In this document: piece after piece, positions 40,860 through 49,329 of the stretch
Layout of the letters: every line of letters begins with the position of its first letter
How positions within the stretch are numbered: position 1 is the stretch's first letter
NCBI GenBank assembly: GCA_900314645.1
Contig: OMWB01000002.1
Coordinates: forward strand, 124,001-188,000
DNA from: an uncultured Actinomycetes bacterium
GTDB lineage: Bacteria > Actinomycetota > Coriobacteriia > Coriobacteriales > Atopobiaceae
Length of the DNA: 64,000 nucleotides
Direction: 5' to 3'
Translations under genes and position numbers: made by a program
Notes under the pieces: generated by a model
Told to the model about the DNA's origin: nothing
What the model saw: the letters and a program-made list of their open reading frames with translations, nothing else
Databases searched by the model: none

Positions 40860-42170
40860 CTACTCAGCGAGCTCCTCTGCCGCCTGCTGGGCGACGACGC
40901 GCTCGTGAACCTTCATGAAGGGCAGGTAGATGAGCACACCCAGAGCCACGAGGATGACCTGCAGGATGACAGCCCTGAAGTCACCGCCAGTCGCCAGGAA
41001 ACCCGACAGGAACACCGGCGTAGTCCACGGAACCATAACCACGCAGGGATTGATGAGGCCGGCAACCGTCGCGAAGTACGTGATGATCATGAACAGGTCG
41101 GGAACCAGCACGAACGGAATCATGAGCGGCAGGTTGTAAACGATGGGATAGCCGTAGATGACAGGCTCGTTGATGTTGAAGATGCCAGGACCGAGCGCCA
41201 GCGAGCCAACCGTCTTGCTGGTCTTGTTCTTGGAGAAGAGGAACGTGGCGATAAGCAGGCAGAGGGTGCAGCCAGAGCCGCCGATGAGGCCGAAGGTGTT
41301 GACGATCTGCATGTTCATGTAGTGGTCAGGCTGGATGGCCGCGAAGCCGCCGGAAGCATAGGCCGCCATGTTCTCGGTGATGAGGATGGTAAGCATGGGC
41401 TCAGCAAGCACACCGGAGATGGCGCTCTGATGAATGCCCAGGCAGAACAGCAGGTTTGCGAAGGTATAGATGATTACGACACCCCAAATGTTGGAGTTGA
41501 GGCTCTGAAGTGGCGCCTGGACGAACAGCTTGATGAGCGTGGCAACGTCGGTGCCGAAGCCAACGTGCAGCACGGTAGCCACCAGGCCAAAGACGGAAAG
41601 CGTCAGCAGCATAGGGATCATGATGTTAAAGGAGGTAGCAACCATAGGGGGCACGCCCTCGCCGAGGTTGATCTCGAGCTTCTTGACGCCCGCAAGCTTG
41701 ATGAACAGCATCGTGGCGAGAAGGCCAATGATAATGGCGCCAAAGAGTCCGCCGGTACCCGTGTTGCCCGAGGCGAAGAGGCCTCCTACCTGCTCGCCAT
41801 TCACGTCTACCGCCTGGGGCATGGTCACGAAGAGCGCCGCAATGGCCACAACCACACAGGCGATATCGCGCTTGAACCCCGTGTTGTGCGCGTGGCAATA
41901 ACCAACCACACCGCACAGCAGGATGGCCGAGATGCTCAACGTTCCCTGCGTGAGCGAATTGCCCCAGTACTGAGCGTTCGCGAGCGCATCTCCGCTGAGG
42001 AACAGGGGGAACACCACGTTGTTGATGAGGACCGCGATGCCCGCAAGGATGTACAGCGGCATGATGGTCGCAAATGCATCGCGCAGGCTGCGCAGATGTA
42101 CCTCCGACCCAATCCTTCCTGAGATCTCAGCAAACTTGTCGAGAAACGCTTGACCCTTTCCGCCTGCCAT
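40860..42170 (-). CDS. celB: PTS cellobiose/lactose-family EIIC permease
   Basis: A 436-residue membrane permease with about ten helices. FLDKFAEISGRIGSEVHLRSLRDAF is the family N-terminus, and NEPVIYGYPIVYNLPLMIPFVLVP holds the conserved NEP motif. It transports and presents a beta-disaccharide or chitobiose-type sugar for phosphorylation. No EIIA or EIIB gene of this class is adjacent, so these must be encoded elsewhere. The ATG at 42170 follows AGAAAGGAAGGATTTGAC. The promoter and operators are in the interval shared with the divergent GntR gene. Confidence 0.92.
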   Translation of the reverse strand: MAGGKGQAFLDKFAEISGRIGSEVHLRSLRDAFATIMPLYILAGIAVLINNVVFPLFLSGDALANAQYWGNSLTQGTLSISAILLCGVVGYCHAHNTGFKRDIACVVVAIAALFVTMPQAVDVNGEQVGGLFASGNTGTGGLFGAIIIGLLATMLFIKLAGVKKLEINLGEGVPPMVATSFNIMIPMLLTLSVFGLVATVLHVGFGTDVATLIKLFVQAPLQSLNSNIWGVVIIYTFANLLFCLGIHQSAISGVLAEPMLTILITENMAAYASGGFAAIQPDHYMNMQIVNTFGLIGGSGCTLCLLIATFLFSKNKTSKTVGSLALGPGIFNINEPVIYGYPIVYNLPLMIPFVLVPDLFMIITYFATVAGLINPCVVMVPWTTPVFLSGFLATGGDFRAVILQVILVALGVLIYLPFMKVHERVVAQQAAEELAE

Positions 42171-42230
42171 GTCAAATCCTTCCTTTCTGCTTATGGGTGC
42201 TGGCTTGCTTTTCGTCTGTTTCTTGCTTGT

Positions 42231-42282
42231 GCAAGTGCTTGGTTAGAAAAGTACACGCTTTTAATTGTCTTTGCAAGCACTT
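42231..42282 (-). promoter_or_regulatory. celB promoter with paired GntR-type operator half-sites
   Basis: On the minus strand TTGCAA (42276-42271) and TACTTT (42253-42248) are 17 bases apart, a good promoter for celB. GCAAGTGCTT (42231-42240) and its complement form GCAAGCACTT (42273-42282) overlap the expected start site and the -35 box respectively. The divergent GntR protein is the likely ligand of these sites. Confidence 0.65.
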
Positions 42283-42359
42283 TTTTCTACTTTTTTTGGA
42301 CGATGTGTAAGTTGGCGCAAACGGTCATAATAAGGATGTAGGCGAGAGGCGGAGGAAGC

Positions 42360-43082
42360 ATGCTTAAGTACCAAGAGCTCGTAAACACCCTGCTCGACGA
42401 GCTGGCCAATGGTGTGTACAAGAAGGGAGACCGACTCCCGACGACGCCCGAGCTCTGTGAGCGCTATGGCGTGAGCAACACCACGGTCAAGCGCGCCATG
42501 GATGAGCTTGAGCTGCAGGGTATTGTGGCCAGGCGCCGGGGGTCTGGCGTCTACATCAAAGAGACGACCATCGCGAAAGGCATCACCACTCGACAGGGCA
42601 GCACCTCTCAGCAGATGTCGGGTATGACAGCCGAATATGAGGGCACGCCACAGGTGCTCACAAGCGAAGTGCACGATTTCTCAGTGGTACACCCCACCGC
42701 AGAGATCGCAGACAAGTTGGGTATGGACAGCGACGGGTTTGCCTACCACATCTGCCGCGCCCGCCTCGTCGACGGCACGCCCAAGGTCATTGAGTACACC
42801 TACATGCCCATCTCGCTCATCCCCAACTTGCGAGAGAGCACCCTGAGGGCCTCCATCTATCGCTACATCGAGGATGAGCTTGGCCTCAAGATTGGAAGTG
42901 CGCATCGCACCATCAAGGCAGTGATGCCTACCGACGACGAGCGTTCGTGGCTTCGTATCAACGAGGGTGAACCCCTGCTTGAGATTCGTCAGGTTGCCTA
43001 TCTGGCCGACGGCACGCCTTTCGAGTATTCAGTCTCGCGCCACACCAGTGACTACGAGTTCTATAGCATCAGCACGCGGTAA
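42360..43082 (+). CDS. GntR family (HutC/UTRA type) sugar operon regulator
   Basis: A 240-residue transcription factor. Residues 1-75 form the winged helix-turn-helix (YKKGDRLPTTPELCERYGVSN, TVKRAMDELELQGIVARRRG). Residues 90-235 form a UTRA ligand-binding domain (ICRARLVDGTPKVIEYTYMP, EDELGLKIGSAHRTI, EPLLEIRQVAYLADGTPFEYS). UTRA domains sense phosphorylated sugars, so it probably represses the divergent celB-GH1-manA operon until the imported sugar phosphate appears. The ATG follows AGGCGGAGGAAGC. Confidence 0.9.
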   Translation: MLKYQELVNTLLDELANGVYKKGDRLPTTPELCERYGVSNTTVKRAMDELELQGIVARRRGSGVYIKETTIAKGITTRQGSTSQQMSGMTAEYEGTPQVLTSEVHDFSVVHPTAEIADKLGMDSDGFAYHICRARLVDGTPKVIEYTYMPISLIPNLRESTLRASIYRYIEDELGLKIGSAHRTIKAVMPTDDERSWLRINEGEPLLEIRQVAYLADGTPFEYSVSRHTSDYEFYSISTR

Positions 43083-43089
43083 CCGCGCC

Positions 43090-43139
43090 ACCAAGGACAG
43101 TCCCTCGTGCCGCGGGACCCGAGGGTCCGACCTTGTGGT
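43090..43139. terminator. imperfect palindrome between convergent genes
   Basis: ACCAAGGACAGTCCCTCG pairs, with a few mismatches, with CGAGGGTCCGACCTTGTGGT. It separates the GntR gene and the DUF554 gene. A related sequence, CCACAAGGGTCGGACCCTC, occurs near 10663 upstream of the MBL hydrolase. Confidence 0.5.
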
Positions 43140-43144
43140 CCCGG

Positions 43145-43858
43145 CTAGATGAACGCCACCGCAACGGCAAAGATGAGTGCGGGGAGCATGTTGGCCACGC
43201 GGATGGTCTTGCCCCACACCAGGTTGACGCCCACGCAGAAGATGAGAATGGAGCCCACCAGCGAGAGGTTGGCGATGGCCGCCTCCGTCATGAGCGGCGC
43301 GGCAAGCGAGGCAAGGAGCGTCACTCCGCCCTCCAACAGGAAGATGGGGATGGCCGAGAAGGCGCTGCCCTTCCCCATCGATGACGTCATGACCGCCACG
43401 ATGATGAAGTCCAGCACCGACTTCACAGCAAGCAGGGCATAGTCGCCAAGGATGCCGTCTTGGATGGCTCCGACGATGGCCATGGCACCCACGCATACCG
43501 TAAGTGACGTGGTCACAAACGCATTGACGAAGCCGCGGTCGCCTGCGTTGCCCGTCTTGATCTTGAGCCACTCACCGAAGCGCTCGAAGGCACGCTCGAT
43601 ACCAATGAGCTCGCCCACCACCGTGCCAAGCGCGAGACAGAGCACCACAAGCATGGACTTGCCACTGGAGAGTGCGCCTTGATCAATCTGCAACATGCCT
43701 TCCATAGCGCCTGCGATAGCAATGAAGAGCACGCTCACGCCCGACGCCTTGTTGAGCGATTCTCGTTGCTCGTCGTCGAACAGCTTGCCCACGACTCCAC
43801 CGAGAACTCCACCCGCGACAACGGCTCCCGTGTTGATAAGCGTGCCAAGGCCGATCAT
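43145..43858 (-). CDS. DUF554 family membrane protein
   Basis: A 237-residue integral membrane protein of the DUF554 family (YdfK-like), function unknown, possibly transport. About seven hydrophobic segments are present. Family features are MIGLGTLINTGAVVAGGVLGG at the start, VLCLALGTVVGELIGIE and GFVNAFVTTSLTVCVGAMAIVGAIQDGI. The ATG at 43858 follows AAGAGGAGGGCCC. It ends just after the palindrome shared with the GntR gene. Confidence 0.88.
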   Translation of the reverse strand: MIGLGTLINTGAVVAGGVLGGVVGKLFDDEQRESLNKASGVSVLFIAIAGAMEGMLQIDQGALSSGKSMLVVLCLALGTVVGELIGIERAFERFGEWLKIKTGNAGDRGFVNAFVTTSLTVCVGAMAIVGAIQDGILGDYALLAVKSVLDFIIVAVMTSSMGKGSAFSAIPIFLLEGGVTLLASLAAPLMTEAAIANLSLVGSILIFCVGVNLVWGKTIRVANMLPALIFAVAVAFI

Positions 43859-43891
43859 GGGCCCTCCTCTTGTAGCGCGTTAATGCTGTAG

Positions 43892-44443
43892 CTATTCGAA
43901 GTCCACGTACACCGAGTTCTTTCCACAGACCTCGGCAAGCTTGCTGACATCGTCGATCTTGCCCACGCGCTGGTATTGCCAGCGGTCGTTGTCGAAGGTC
44001 TCATAGAAGAGCACCAGACAGTCACCACCGTACACCATGAGGTCACCAGCCTCGATGGTAGTGGGGAGATACTCCTCGCCATCGAACGGCTCGCCCGTGT
44101 AGCTGTACTTTTCGTTGCCGTGCAGCTCCTCCATGTGCAGCGACATCGGCAAGCGCTCGAGCATCTGCTGGCCTGCCACACCGTCATCAAGGGTGGCCGT
44201 GAACGCCGTGCCGTTGATGGTCACCGAAATCTGCATGGGATTGACCTCCTCTTGCGCCGTACTCTCGACAGCCTCAGGCTCGGAGTCCAGCCCGGCCTCG
44301 CCTTCGTCCTCGGTCGGCTCTTCCTCAGTTGCCTGGAAATCTATTTCCACCTCGCTCGGCGCCTCGTCCTTCCGGCCGCATCCCGCAAGCCCAAATGCCA
44401 GAAGCCCAACCGCACCTTGCAGCAACGATCTCCTTGTCAGCAT
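43892..44443 (-). CDS. lipoprotein with cyclophilin-like domain
   Basis: A 183-residue exported lipoprotein. The N-terminus MLTRRSLLQGAVGLLAFGLAGC has a twin Arg and a lipobox LAGC (Cys22), so export may use the Tat route. Residues 25-75 are an acidic tether. Residues 78-183 resemble the cyclophilin-like fold (DUF/PF18050 type): ISVTINGTAFTATLDD, LERLPMSLHMEEL, IEAGDLMVYGGDCLVLFYETF. Function of this group is unknown. The start follows GGGGGGAGGATGGAC; an ATG six bases upstream is an alternative. Confidence 0.75.
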   Translation of the reverse strand: MLTRRSLLQGAVGLLAFGLAGCGRKDEAPSEVEIDFQATEEEPTEDEGEAGLDSEPEAVESTAQEEVNPMQISVTINGTAFTATLDDGVAGQQMLERLPMSLHMEELHGNEKYSYTGEPFDGEEYLPTTIEAGDLMVYGGDCLVLFYETFDNDRWQYQRVGKIDDVSKLAEVCGKNSVYVDFE

Positions 44444-44586
44444 GTCCATCCTCCCCCCAATTGTCATTTCTGTATAAGCATACGCCGCTGCCCGACCAAC
44501 AACAAATACCCCTTGGTGATAGGTCCCCATGCGACAAGGACATGCCCAGCTCCGCGTGGCGACACGTTGCCTTCTCCTCAATCTAC

Positions 44587-44635
44587 TTGTCATCCGTTGA
44601 TTCCTCTGTTATAGTTTCTCTAGAACAGCTAGAAC
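44587..44635 (+). promoter_or_regulatory. promoter and repeat operator of the YtrA-type operon
   Basis: TTGTCA (44587-44592) and TATAGT (44610-44615) are separated by 17 bases. Immediately downstream CTAGAAC occurs twice (44620-44626 and 44629-44635), with TTCTCTAGAA forming a small palindrome. The ribosome site AAAGGAGG follows at once. The repeat is a plausible autoregulatory site for the GntR protein. Confidence 0.65.
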
Positions 44636-44647
44636 AAAGGAGGCAGC

Positions 44648-45055
44648 ATGCTCCTACGAATCGACCTCACTTCACAAGAGCCTATCTACCTGCAGATTCG
44701 TTCGCAGATTGTGCACGCGGTTGCCACGGGCGAGCTTCAGGCGGGAGATGCCCTCCCCAGCGTGCGCTCCCTTGCGGGAGACCTTGGCGTCAACATGCAC
44801 ACGGTCAACAAGGCCTACGCGGTCCTGCGGGATGAAGGCTACGTGACCATGCGCGGCCGCAGTGGGGCTTACATCGCTGACCGGCCATCCGTCCTCACGC
44901 CCGAGCGCGCCGCCAGCGACCGACAACGTCTTGCGCAGGCGCTGCACGGCCTCGCGCTCGAGCACAAAGCCCAAGGCGGCACCTTGGAATCGTTCACCGC
45001 TGCGGCAGCTGAGCAGGCCGCACGCGTCTTCAAGACCACAAACGACACCCTCTAG
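44648..45055 (+). CDS. GntR family regulator, YtrA subfamily
   Basis: A 135-residue regulator with an N-terminal winged helix (PIYLQIRSQIVHAVATGELQAGD, LPSVRSLAGDLGVNMHTVNKAYAVL) and only a short helical C-terminal part for dimerisation, as in YtrA-type proteins. These repress the transporter or membrane-protein genes next to them, often in response to cell-wall stress. The ATG follows AAAGGAGGCAGC. The membrane protein gene follows after 20 bases, and the pair is probably one operon. Confidence 0.9.
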   Translation: MLLRIDLTSQEPIYLQIRSQIVHAVATGELQAGDALPSVRSLAGDLGVNMHTVNKAYAVLRDEGYVTMRGRSGAYIADRPSVLTPERAASDRQRLAQALHGLALEHKAQGGTLESFTAAAAEQAARVFKTTNDTL

Positions 45056-45075
45056 CCATACAAAGGAGCACTTCG

Positions 45076-46200
45076 ATGAACCTCATCATTTTCATGTTCT
45101 GCGCCATAGTGCTGCTTGTCGGACTCATTCTCACCGTGACTCCGTGGCTTATGCCAAAGACTGAGTGTTTCACCGTCACGGTCCCACACGGCGCACGCAA
45201 CGAGGAGCCACTGCGAGGACTCCTGCGCTCTTACACGTGCTGGATGGTTGCCATTACGGCGCTCTGCGTGCTTGCCTGGCCTGCAACGCTTGCGCTCGGA
45301 AGAATCGACGTTACCACCCGCTCTGGCGAATTCGTCCTCACGTTGCTGTTGTTCGTCACCACCTTCGCGCCGATCATTGCTTCGTTTGCGCTCATGCTCA
45401 GCTATCGCGCCCGCGTGAAGGCCGTTAAGCAGGAGCGCGGCTGGACTGCCGAACATGCAGCTGCGGCCTTTGTGGGAACGGAGGACTTCCCCAAGCCGCT
45501 GTCACTTGCCTGGAACCTACTCTACCTGCCGCTCATTGGCGGTTTGGCGGCCTTCACGCTCTCCCACTATGACCAGTTCCCTAGTCAGATTCCCACGAAC
45601 GTGGGCCTCGCGGGCAACGTGACCTCATCGGTTCCCAAGAGCCCGCTCACGGTGCTCTTTCCCACCTTCTTCGTTGCCTTCATGGGCGCTATATTCACCC
45701 TCGTCCATTGGGGAACCATCCACTCGAAGAAGCCCGTCGATCCAGCGGCGCCAGTCAGCTCGGCCCTTGCCTACGCAACGTTCGCACGTGTGCAAAGCAT
45801 CCTCATGGTTGTGGGAGGGCTTCTGATCTCCGGCCTCACTGCGGGCTTGATTCTCGCCAGCTCACTGGGCGCCATCTCGATGGTGTACGCCGCAGTCATC
45901 ACCATGGTGGGAACCCTCGTCTTCGTCGCGCTCGTCACCATCATCTCCCTCGTGATGGGCCAGTCTGGAGCGCGCCTCTTCCCAGACACCACAGCTACAG
46001 GCATGTCCCGCGATGACGACGAGCACTGGCTGCTGGGCACCATCTACTGCAACCGCAATGACCCCAGCATCTTCGTTCCCAAGCGCTTCGGCATCGGTTG
46101 GACGAGCAACATTGCGCGCTGGGAGACGTGGGCGCTCGTAGCGGGCCTCGTGGCGCTCTGCGTGCTGCTCATCGGCCTGACGGGAGCAATGGCCTCGTAG
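45076..46200 (+). CDS. DUF1648/DUF5808 membrane protein
   Basis: A 374-residue membrane protein with about eight hydrophobic segments. LSHYDQFPSQIPTN is the DUF1648 signature in the middle, and the C-terminal DDDEHWLLGTIYCNRNDPSIFV is the DUF5808 motif. Proteins of this type are often paired with YtrA-like GntR regulators. The function is unknown; roles in immunity or cell-envelope stress have been proposed for relatives. The ATG follows AAAGGAGCACTTCG. Confidence 0.85.
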   Translation: MNLIIFMFCAIVLLVGLILTVTPWLMPKTECFTVTVPHGARNEEPLRGLLRSYTCWMVAITALCVLAWPATLALGRIDVTTRSGEFVLTLLLFVTTFAPIIASFALMLSYRARVKAVKQERGWTAEHAAAAFVGTEDFPKPLSLAWNLLYLPLIGGLAAFTLSHYDQFPSQIPTNVGLAGNVTSSVPKSPLTVLFPTFFVAFMGAIFTLVHWGTIHSKKPVDPAAPVSSALAYATFARVQSILMVVGGLLISGLTAGLILASSLGAISMVYAAVITMVGTLVFVALVTIISLVMGQSGARLFPDTTATGMSRDDDEHWLLGTIYCNRNDPSIFVPKRFGIGWTSNIARWETWALVAGLVALCVLLIGLTGAMAS

Positions 46201-46210
46201 GCACGCCGCC

Positions 46211-46258
46211 GCCCTCCTTGCGTAGGCGCTATACTGCTAGCACCCACGCAAGGAGGGC
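46211..46258. promoter_or_regulatory. inverted repeat covering the antitoxin ribosome site
   Basis: GCCCTCCTTGCGT (46211-46223) and ACGCAAGGAGGGC (46246-46258) are perfect 13-base arms. The right arm contains the AAGGAGG ribosome site of the antitoxin gene, and a TATACT -10-like box (46230-46235) lies in the loop. It may be the antitoxin operator, or an RNA hairpin that hides the ribosome site. Confidence 0.5.
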
Positions 46259-46261
46259 CTC

Positions 46262-46597
46262 ATGCCATCAACCGTCCAGCTCAACACGCGCATCGACCCT
46301 GGCCTCAAGGCGCGGGGCGATGCTGTTTTTGCCCGCGCAGGCCTCACTTCAAGCGAGGTGGTCCGTGCCGTGTGGGAGGCGGCGGCCCGCACGCAGGAGC
46401 TTCCTGATTGCGTGAGGGCGGCCACCGAGGCCGGGCGCTCCGCGCACAGCGACGCCATCAAAGAGGGCGCGGGTCTTGCCAGACAGATGGCCGAGGAGCT
46501 TGGCGTACACATCTCGACGGTGCCTCCTGATTATCACGCGCTTCGTGACGAGGCGTACGACGCGCTGATCGACGAGATGAAGGCACGCCATGCTTGA
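46262..46597 (+). CDS. RelB/DinJ-like antitoxin
   Basis: A 111-residue protein. Its N-terminus STVQLNTRIDPGLKARGDAVFARAGLTSSEVVRAVWEAAA in outline is the ribbon-helix-helix DNA-binding region of RelB/DinJ antitoxins, and the rest is a helical tail expected to wrap the toxin. The ATG follows AAGGAGGGCCTC. The gene overlaps the PIN toxin gene by eight bases, which fits translational coupling in a type II toxin-antitoxin operon. Confidence 0.82.
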   Translation: MPSTVQLNTRIDPGLKARGDAVFARAGLTSSEVVRAVWEAAARTQELPDCVRAATEAGRSAHSDAIKEGAGLARQMAEELGVHISTVPPDYHALRDEAYDALIDEMKARHA

Positions 46598-47069
46598 CGC
46601 AAAGACGTTCCTCGTCGACACCAACGTCTGGATTGACTACTTCATGGCAACCGAGCCCCATGGCAAGGAGGTGCTCGCGTTCTTTGAGGCCGTTGACCAG
46701 CGCGGTGGAACGCTCCTCTACACGCCGACCACCCTTAAGGACGTGTTCTTTCTCATCCCACGCATCCTCAGACGCGAAGCACAGGCTGCCGGAAAGCCTG
46801 ACAACACCTCGTTTGCCCCCGCGGCGTGGGCGTGTGTGCGCACGATGACCGAGATTGCCGTTGCCGCGCCGGTCTCGCCGCCCGAGTTCGACCTCGCGTG
46901 GACGCTGCGCTCCAGGCACGCTGACCTCGAAGACAACCTCATCATCGCCGCAGCAGAGACGTGCAACGCAGACTACGTGGTGAGCTACGACCGCGCCATG
47001 CTCGAGCACTTCTCCCCTGTCTGCATCACGCCTGAGCAGGCCTGTAACCTGCTGGGCATTTGTTCGTAG
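46590..47069 (+). CDS. PIN-domain toxin (RNase)
   Basis: A 159-residue PIN-domain protein, usually a magnesium-dependent RNase. The acidic residues are in FLVDTNVWIDYF (Asp), the mid-protein Lys-Asp (TTLKDVFFL) and SRHADLEDNLIIAAAE (Asp, Glu), followed by ADYVVSYDRAM. It is partnered with the DinJ-like antitoxin directly upstream, an unusual but known type of antitoxin for PIN toxins. The second pair at 52511-53394 has the same arrangement and similar sequence. Confidence 0.85.
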   Translation: MLDAKTFLVDTNVWIDYFMATEPHGKEVLAFFEAVDQRGGTLLYTPTTLKDVFFLIPRILRREAQAAGKPDNTSFAPAAWACVRTMTEIAVAAPVSPPEFDLAWTLRSRHADLEDNLIIAAAETCNADYVVSYDRAMLEHFSPVCITPEQACNLLGICS

Positions 47070-47119
47070 CCTTGGAACGAGGCGAAGGTATCAGCAATCA
47101 ACCACAACAAGGAGTCCCC

Positions 47120-47599
47120 ATGCCCAGCCTTCACCCCACCGTACGCATCGCGCCTGGCGCCCACGTCGTCGGAGACGCGACCCTGGGAGAGCAGTGCTCC
47201 GTTTGGTACAACGCCGTGATCAGGGCGGACGAGGCGGCCATAACCATAGGTACCGAGACCAACGTCCAAGACGGAGCGGTCGTCCACGTGAGCGCGGGAC
47301 ACCCCGTCTTGATTGGGGACGGCGTGACCATCGGCCACGGGGCACTCGTCCACGGTTGTACCGTAGGGAGCAACTCGCTCATCGGCATGGGCGCCATCAT
47401 CCTCGACGGGGCGGAGGTCGGCAGCAACTGCATCGTCGGCGCCGGGGCGCTGGTGACGCAGGGCACCCATGTCCCTGACGGATACATGGCATTCGGAAGC
47501 CCCGCACACGTCGTTCGCCCGCTCACCAAGCAGGAGGTGGAGAGGAACCGCGCCAACGCGCGGGAGTACGTGCGCCTCGCCGAGACGCTCGCGCCATAG
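47120..47599 (+). CDS. gamma-class carbonic anhydrase family protein
   Basis: A 159-residue left-handed beta-helix protein with hexapeptide repeats (VVGDATLGEQCSVWYNAVIRAD, IGDGVTIGHGALVHGCTVG). Metal-binding His residues are in DGAVVHVSAG and VTIGHGALVHGC, matching gamma carbonic anhydrases (YrdA/CaiE group). It might hydrate carbon dioxide, but many homologues are inactive. I chose the ATG at 47120, after ACAAGGAGTCCCC, which starts directly at the repeat domain. A hairpin terminator follows. Confidence 0.9.
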   Translation: MPSLHPTVRIAPGAHVVGDATLGEQCSVWYNAVIRADEAAITIGTETNVQDGAVVHVSAGHPVLIGDGVTIGHGALVHGCTVGSNSLIGMGAIILDGAEVGSNCIVGAGALVTQGTHVPDGYMAFGSPAHVVRPLTKQEVERNRANAREYVRLAETLAP

Positions 47600-47626
47600 A
47601 GGCACCCCCATCGGGACCGCATAACA

Positions 47627-47658
47627 GAGGAGAGGGACCCCTGAGGGCCCCTCTCCTC
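47627..47658. terminator. terminator between carbonic anhydrase and SPASM protein genes
   Basis: GAGGAGAGGG pairs with CCCTCTCCTC across a 12-base loop. It lies between the two convergent genes. Confidence 0.7.
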
Positions 47659-47687
47659 GTGCTCGTCCGAGAATGTCCGAGATTGTC

Positions 47688-49151
47688 CTAGCTTGCCATG
47701 GAAACGTGCTCGGATTGCTCCTGTGCCTCGATTCTTGCCGCGCGCTCGCGAGCGGCCTCGCCGGCGATGACGGCCTGGCCGCCATCGGGATGCAGCTCGC
47801 TCCAAAGCCGCTCCGCCTCCGCCTCCCAGCCCCGCGCGTAAGGCGTCGTGCGCTCGCAGAGGCTCTCGGCACTCTCGGGAGCCACGTAGTCCGTCGCGTG
47901 CGCCCCTGACTCGCGCACCATCTGCGGAAGCACCTCGGGATTCTCGAGCATGGGGCACGGGCGCAGGTGGTTCTCGTTCCACGGATAGTGATCGTGGTAG
48001 GCCTGGAAGAGCGGCTGTCTCAGGCAGTCGAGCAGGCTCTGCTCCTTGATGTTGGCACCCGAATAGTGGATGAACACGCACGGCTCGACGTCACCGCGCG
48101 CGTTGATGTGGCAGTACGCACGTCCGCCGGCGATACATCCGGCCACGAACTCTCCGTCATTCTGGAAGTCCATGGCAAAGATGGGCTTACCGCCCTCGAA
48201 GCCACGCACCTCGCGAAGCCTGTGCAGCATGTACTCGCGCTGCTCGTAGGTAGGCATGAGGTCGGCGCTCGCCCCGTCCCCCACGGGCATGTAGTGGAAG
48301 TACCACGCCCAACGGCACCCCTTCTCAACCAGAAGGTCAAAGAACTCGTCCGAGGAGACGAGCTCAGTGTTGTCGCGCGTGTAGCACGTCGACGTGCCAA
48401 AGAGGAGCCCGTAGGAACGCATGAGGTCGAAGGCGCGCATCACCTCTTCGAACGATCCGTCCCCGCGACGGCCGTCGTTGACCTCGGGCTCGTAGCTCTC
48501 CAGCGAGACCGAGAACACGATGTTCCCAAGCCGCGCGACCTCCCGGCAGAACTCCTCGTCAACGAGGCTCGCGTTGGTGAAGATGTTGAACTCGCAGTCC
48601 CTATGTGCCTCGGCGAGGCGCAGCACGTCACGCTTGCGCACCAGCGGCTCCCCGCCCGTCAGCATGTAAAAATGACAGCCAAGCTCCGCGCCCTGGGTCA
48701 CGAGACGGTCCATGTCCTCGTACGTCAGGTTGAGCGAGTTGCCGTAATCCGCCGCCCAGCAGCCGACGCAGTGCTTGTTGCATGCGCTTGTCGGGTCAAA
48801 CAGGATGATCCAGGGGACGTTGCAGTTATAGCGGTCGGCGTTCACCATCGTCGTGCGCAGCCCCCTGAACGCCGACTCATAGCCGGCGTTCAGCAAGAAC
48901 GTACGCAGCACGTTGGGGTCGCTCTTGTCGATGACGTCAAACAGCCACTGTTGCCACTTGGACCCTGGATGCAGGGCGGCGCGCACCCCGTCAACGGAGT
49001 TGGGTACGGTATCTTTTATCAGTGGCTCGACCAGGTCGATGATCCTCCCGATGGCTTTGTCTCGGTTTGACCCAGAGATGCTCCTCATGACTTGGTTGAT
49101 GGCAATCTCGAACGTCTTGCGTTCAGCAGCATGGGCAATGGTCGATTGCAT
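47688..49151 (-). CDS. radical SAM protein with SPASM-like C-terminus
   Basis: A 487-residue radical SAM protein. The [4Fe-4S]-SAM motif is ACNKHCVGCWA (CxxxCxxC, about residue 122), and FYMLTGGEPLVRK is the GGEP motif. C-terminal cysteines (RAYCHINARGDVEPCVFIH and LRPCPM) resemble a SPASM auxiliary-cluster domain. The N-terminal 100 residues are unlike standard members (ERKTFEIAINQVMRSISG). The target is unknown; no small peptide gene is visible beside it. The start at 49151 follows GGAGAGGCAC. It diverges from a TetR regulator that may control it. Confidence 0.82.
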   Translation of the reverse strand: MQSTIAHAAERKTFEIAINQVMRSISGSNRDKAIGRIIDLVEPLIKDTVPNSVDGVRAALHPGSKWQQWLFDVIDKSDPNVLRTFLLNAGYESAFRGLRTTMVNADRYNCNVPWIILFDPTSACNKHCVGCWAADYGNSLNLTYEDMDRLVTQGAELGCHFYMLTGGEPLVRKRDVLRLAEAHRDCEFNIFTNASLVDEEFCREVARLGNIVFSVSLESYEPEVNDGRRGDGSFEEVMRAFDLMRSYGLLFGTSTCYTRDNTELVSSDEFFDLLVEKGCRWAWYFHYMPVGDGASADLMPTYEQREYMLHRLREVRGFEGGKPIFAMDFQNDGEFVAGCIAGGRAYCHINARGDVEPCVFIHYSGANIKEQSLLDCLRQPLFQAYHDHYPWNENHLRPCPMLENPEVLPQMVRESGAHATDYVAPESAESLCERTTPYARGWEAEAERLWSELHPDGGQAVIAGEAARERAARIEAQEQSEHVSMAS

Positions 49152-49329
49152 GTGCCTCTCCTCTCGCCGCGCCGTATGGCTCACGAGAGAGTTTATTGCC
49201 ACTCAACCACAGCGCATACTGTCCAACAGCCTGGTAGTGTCTGGTTTTTCGACACTCTGCCCTACTTGTATAACGCCGTCGGAATACGTCTCTGAGGTTT
49301 GGGTATGCCCCTCATAAGGAGGAGCCGCC

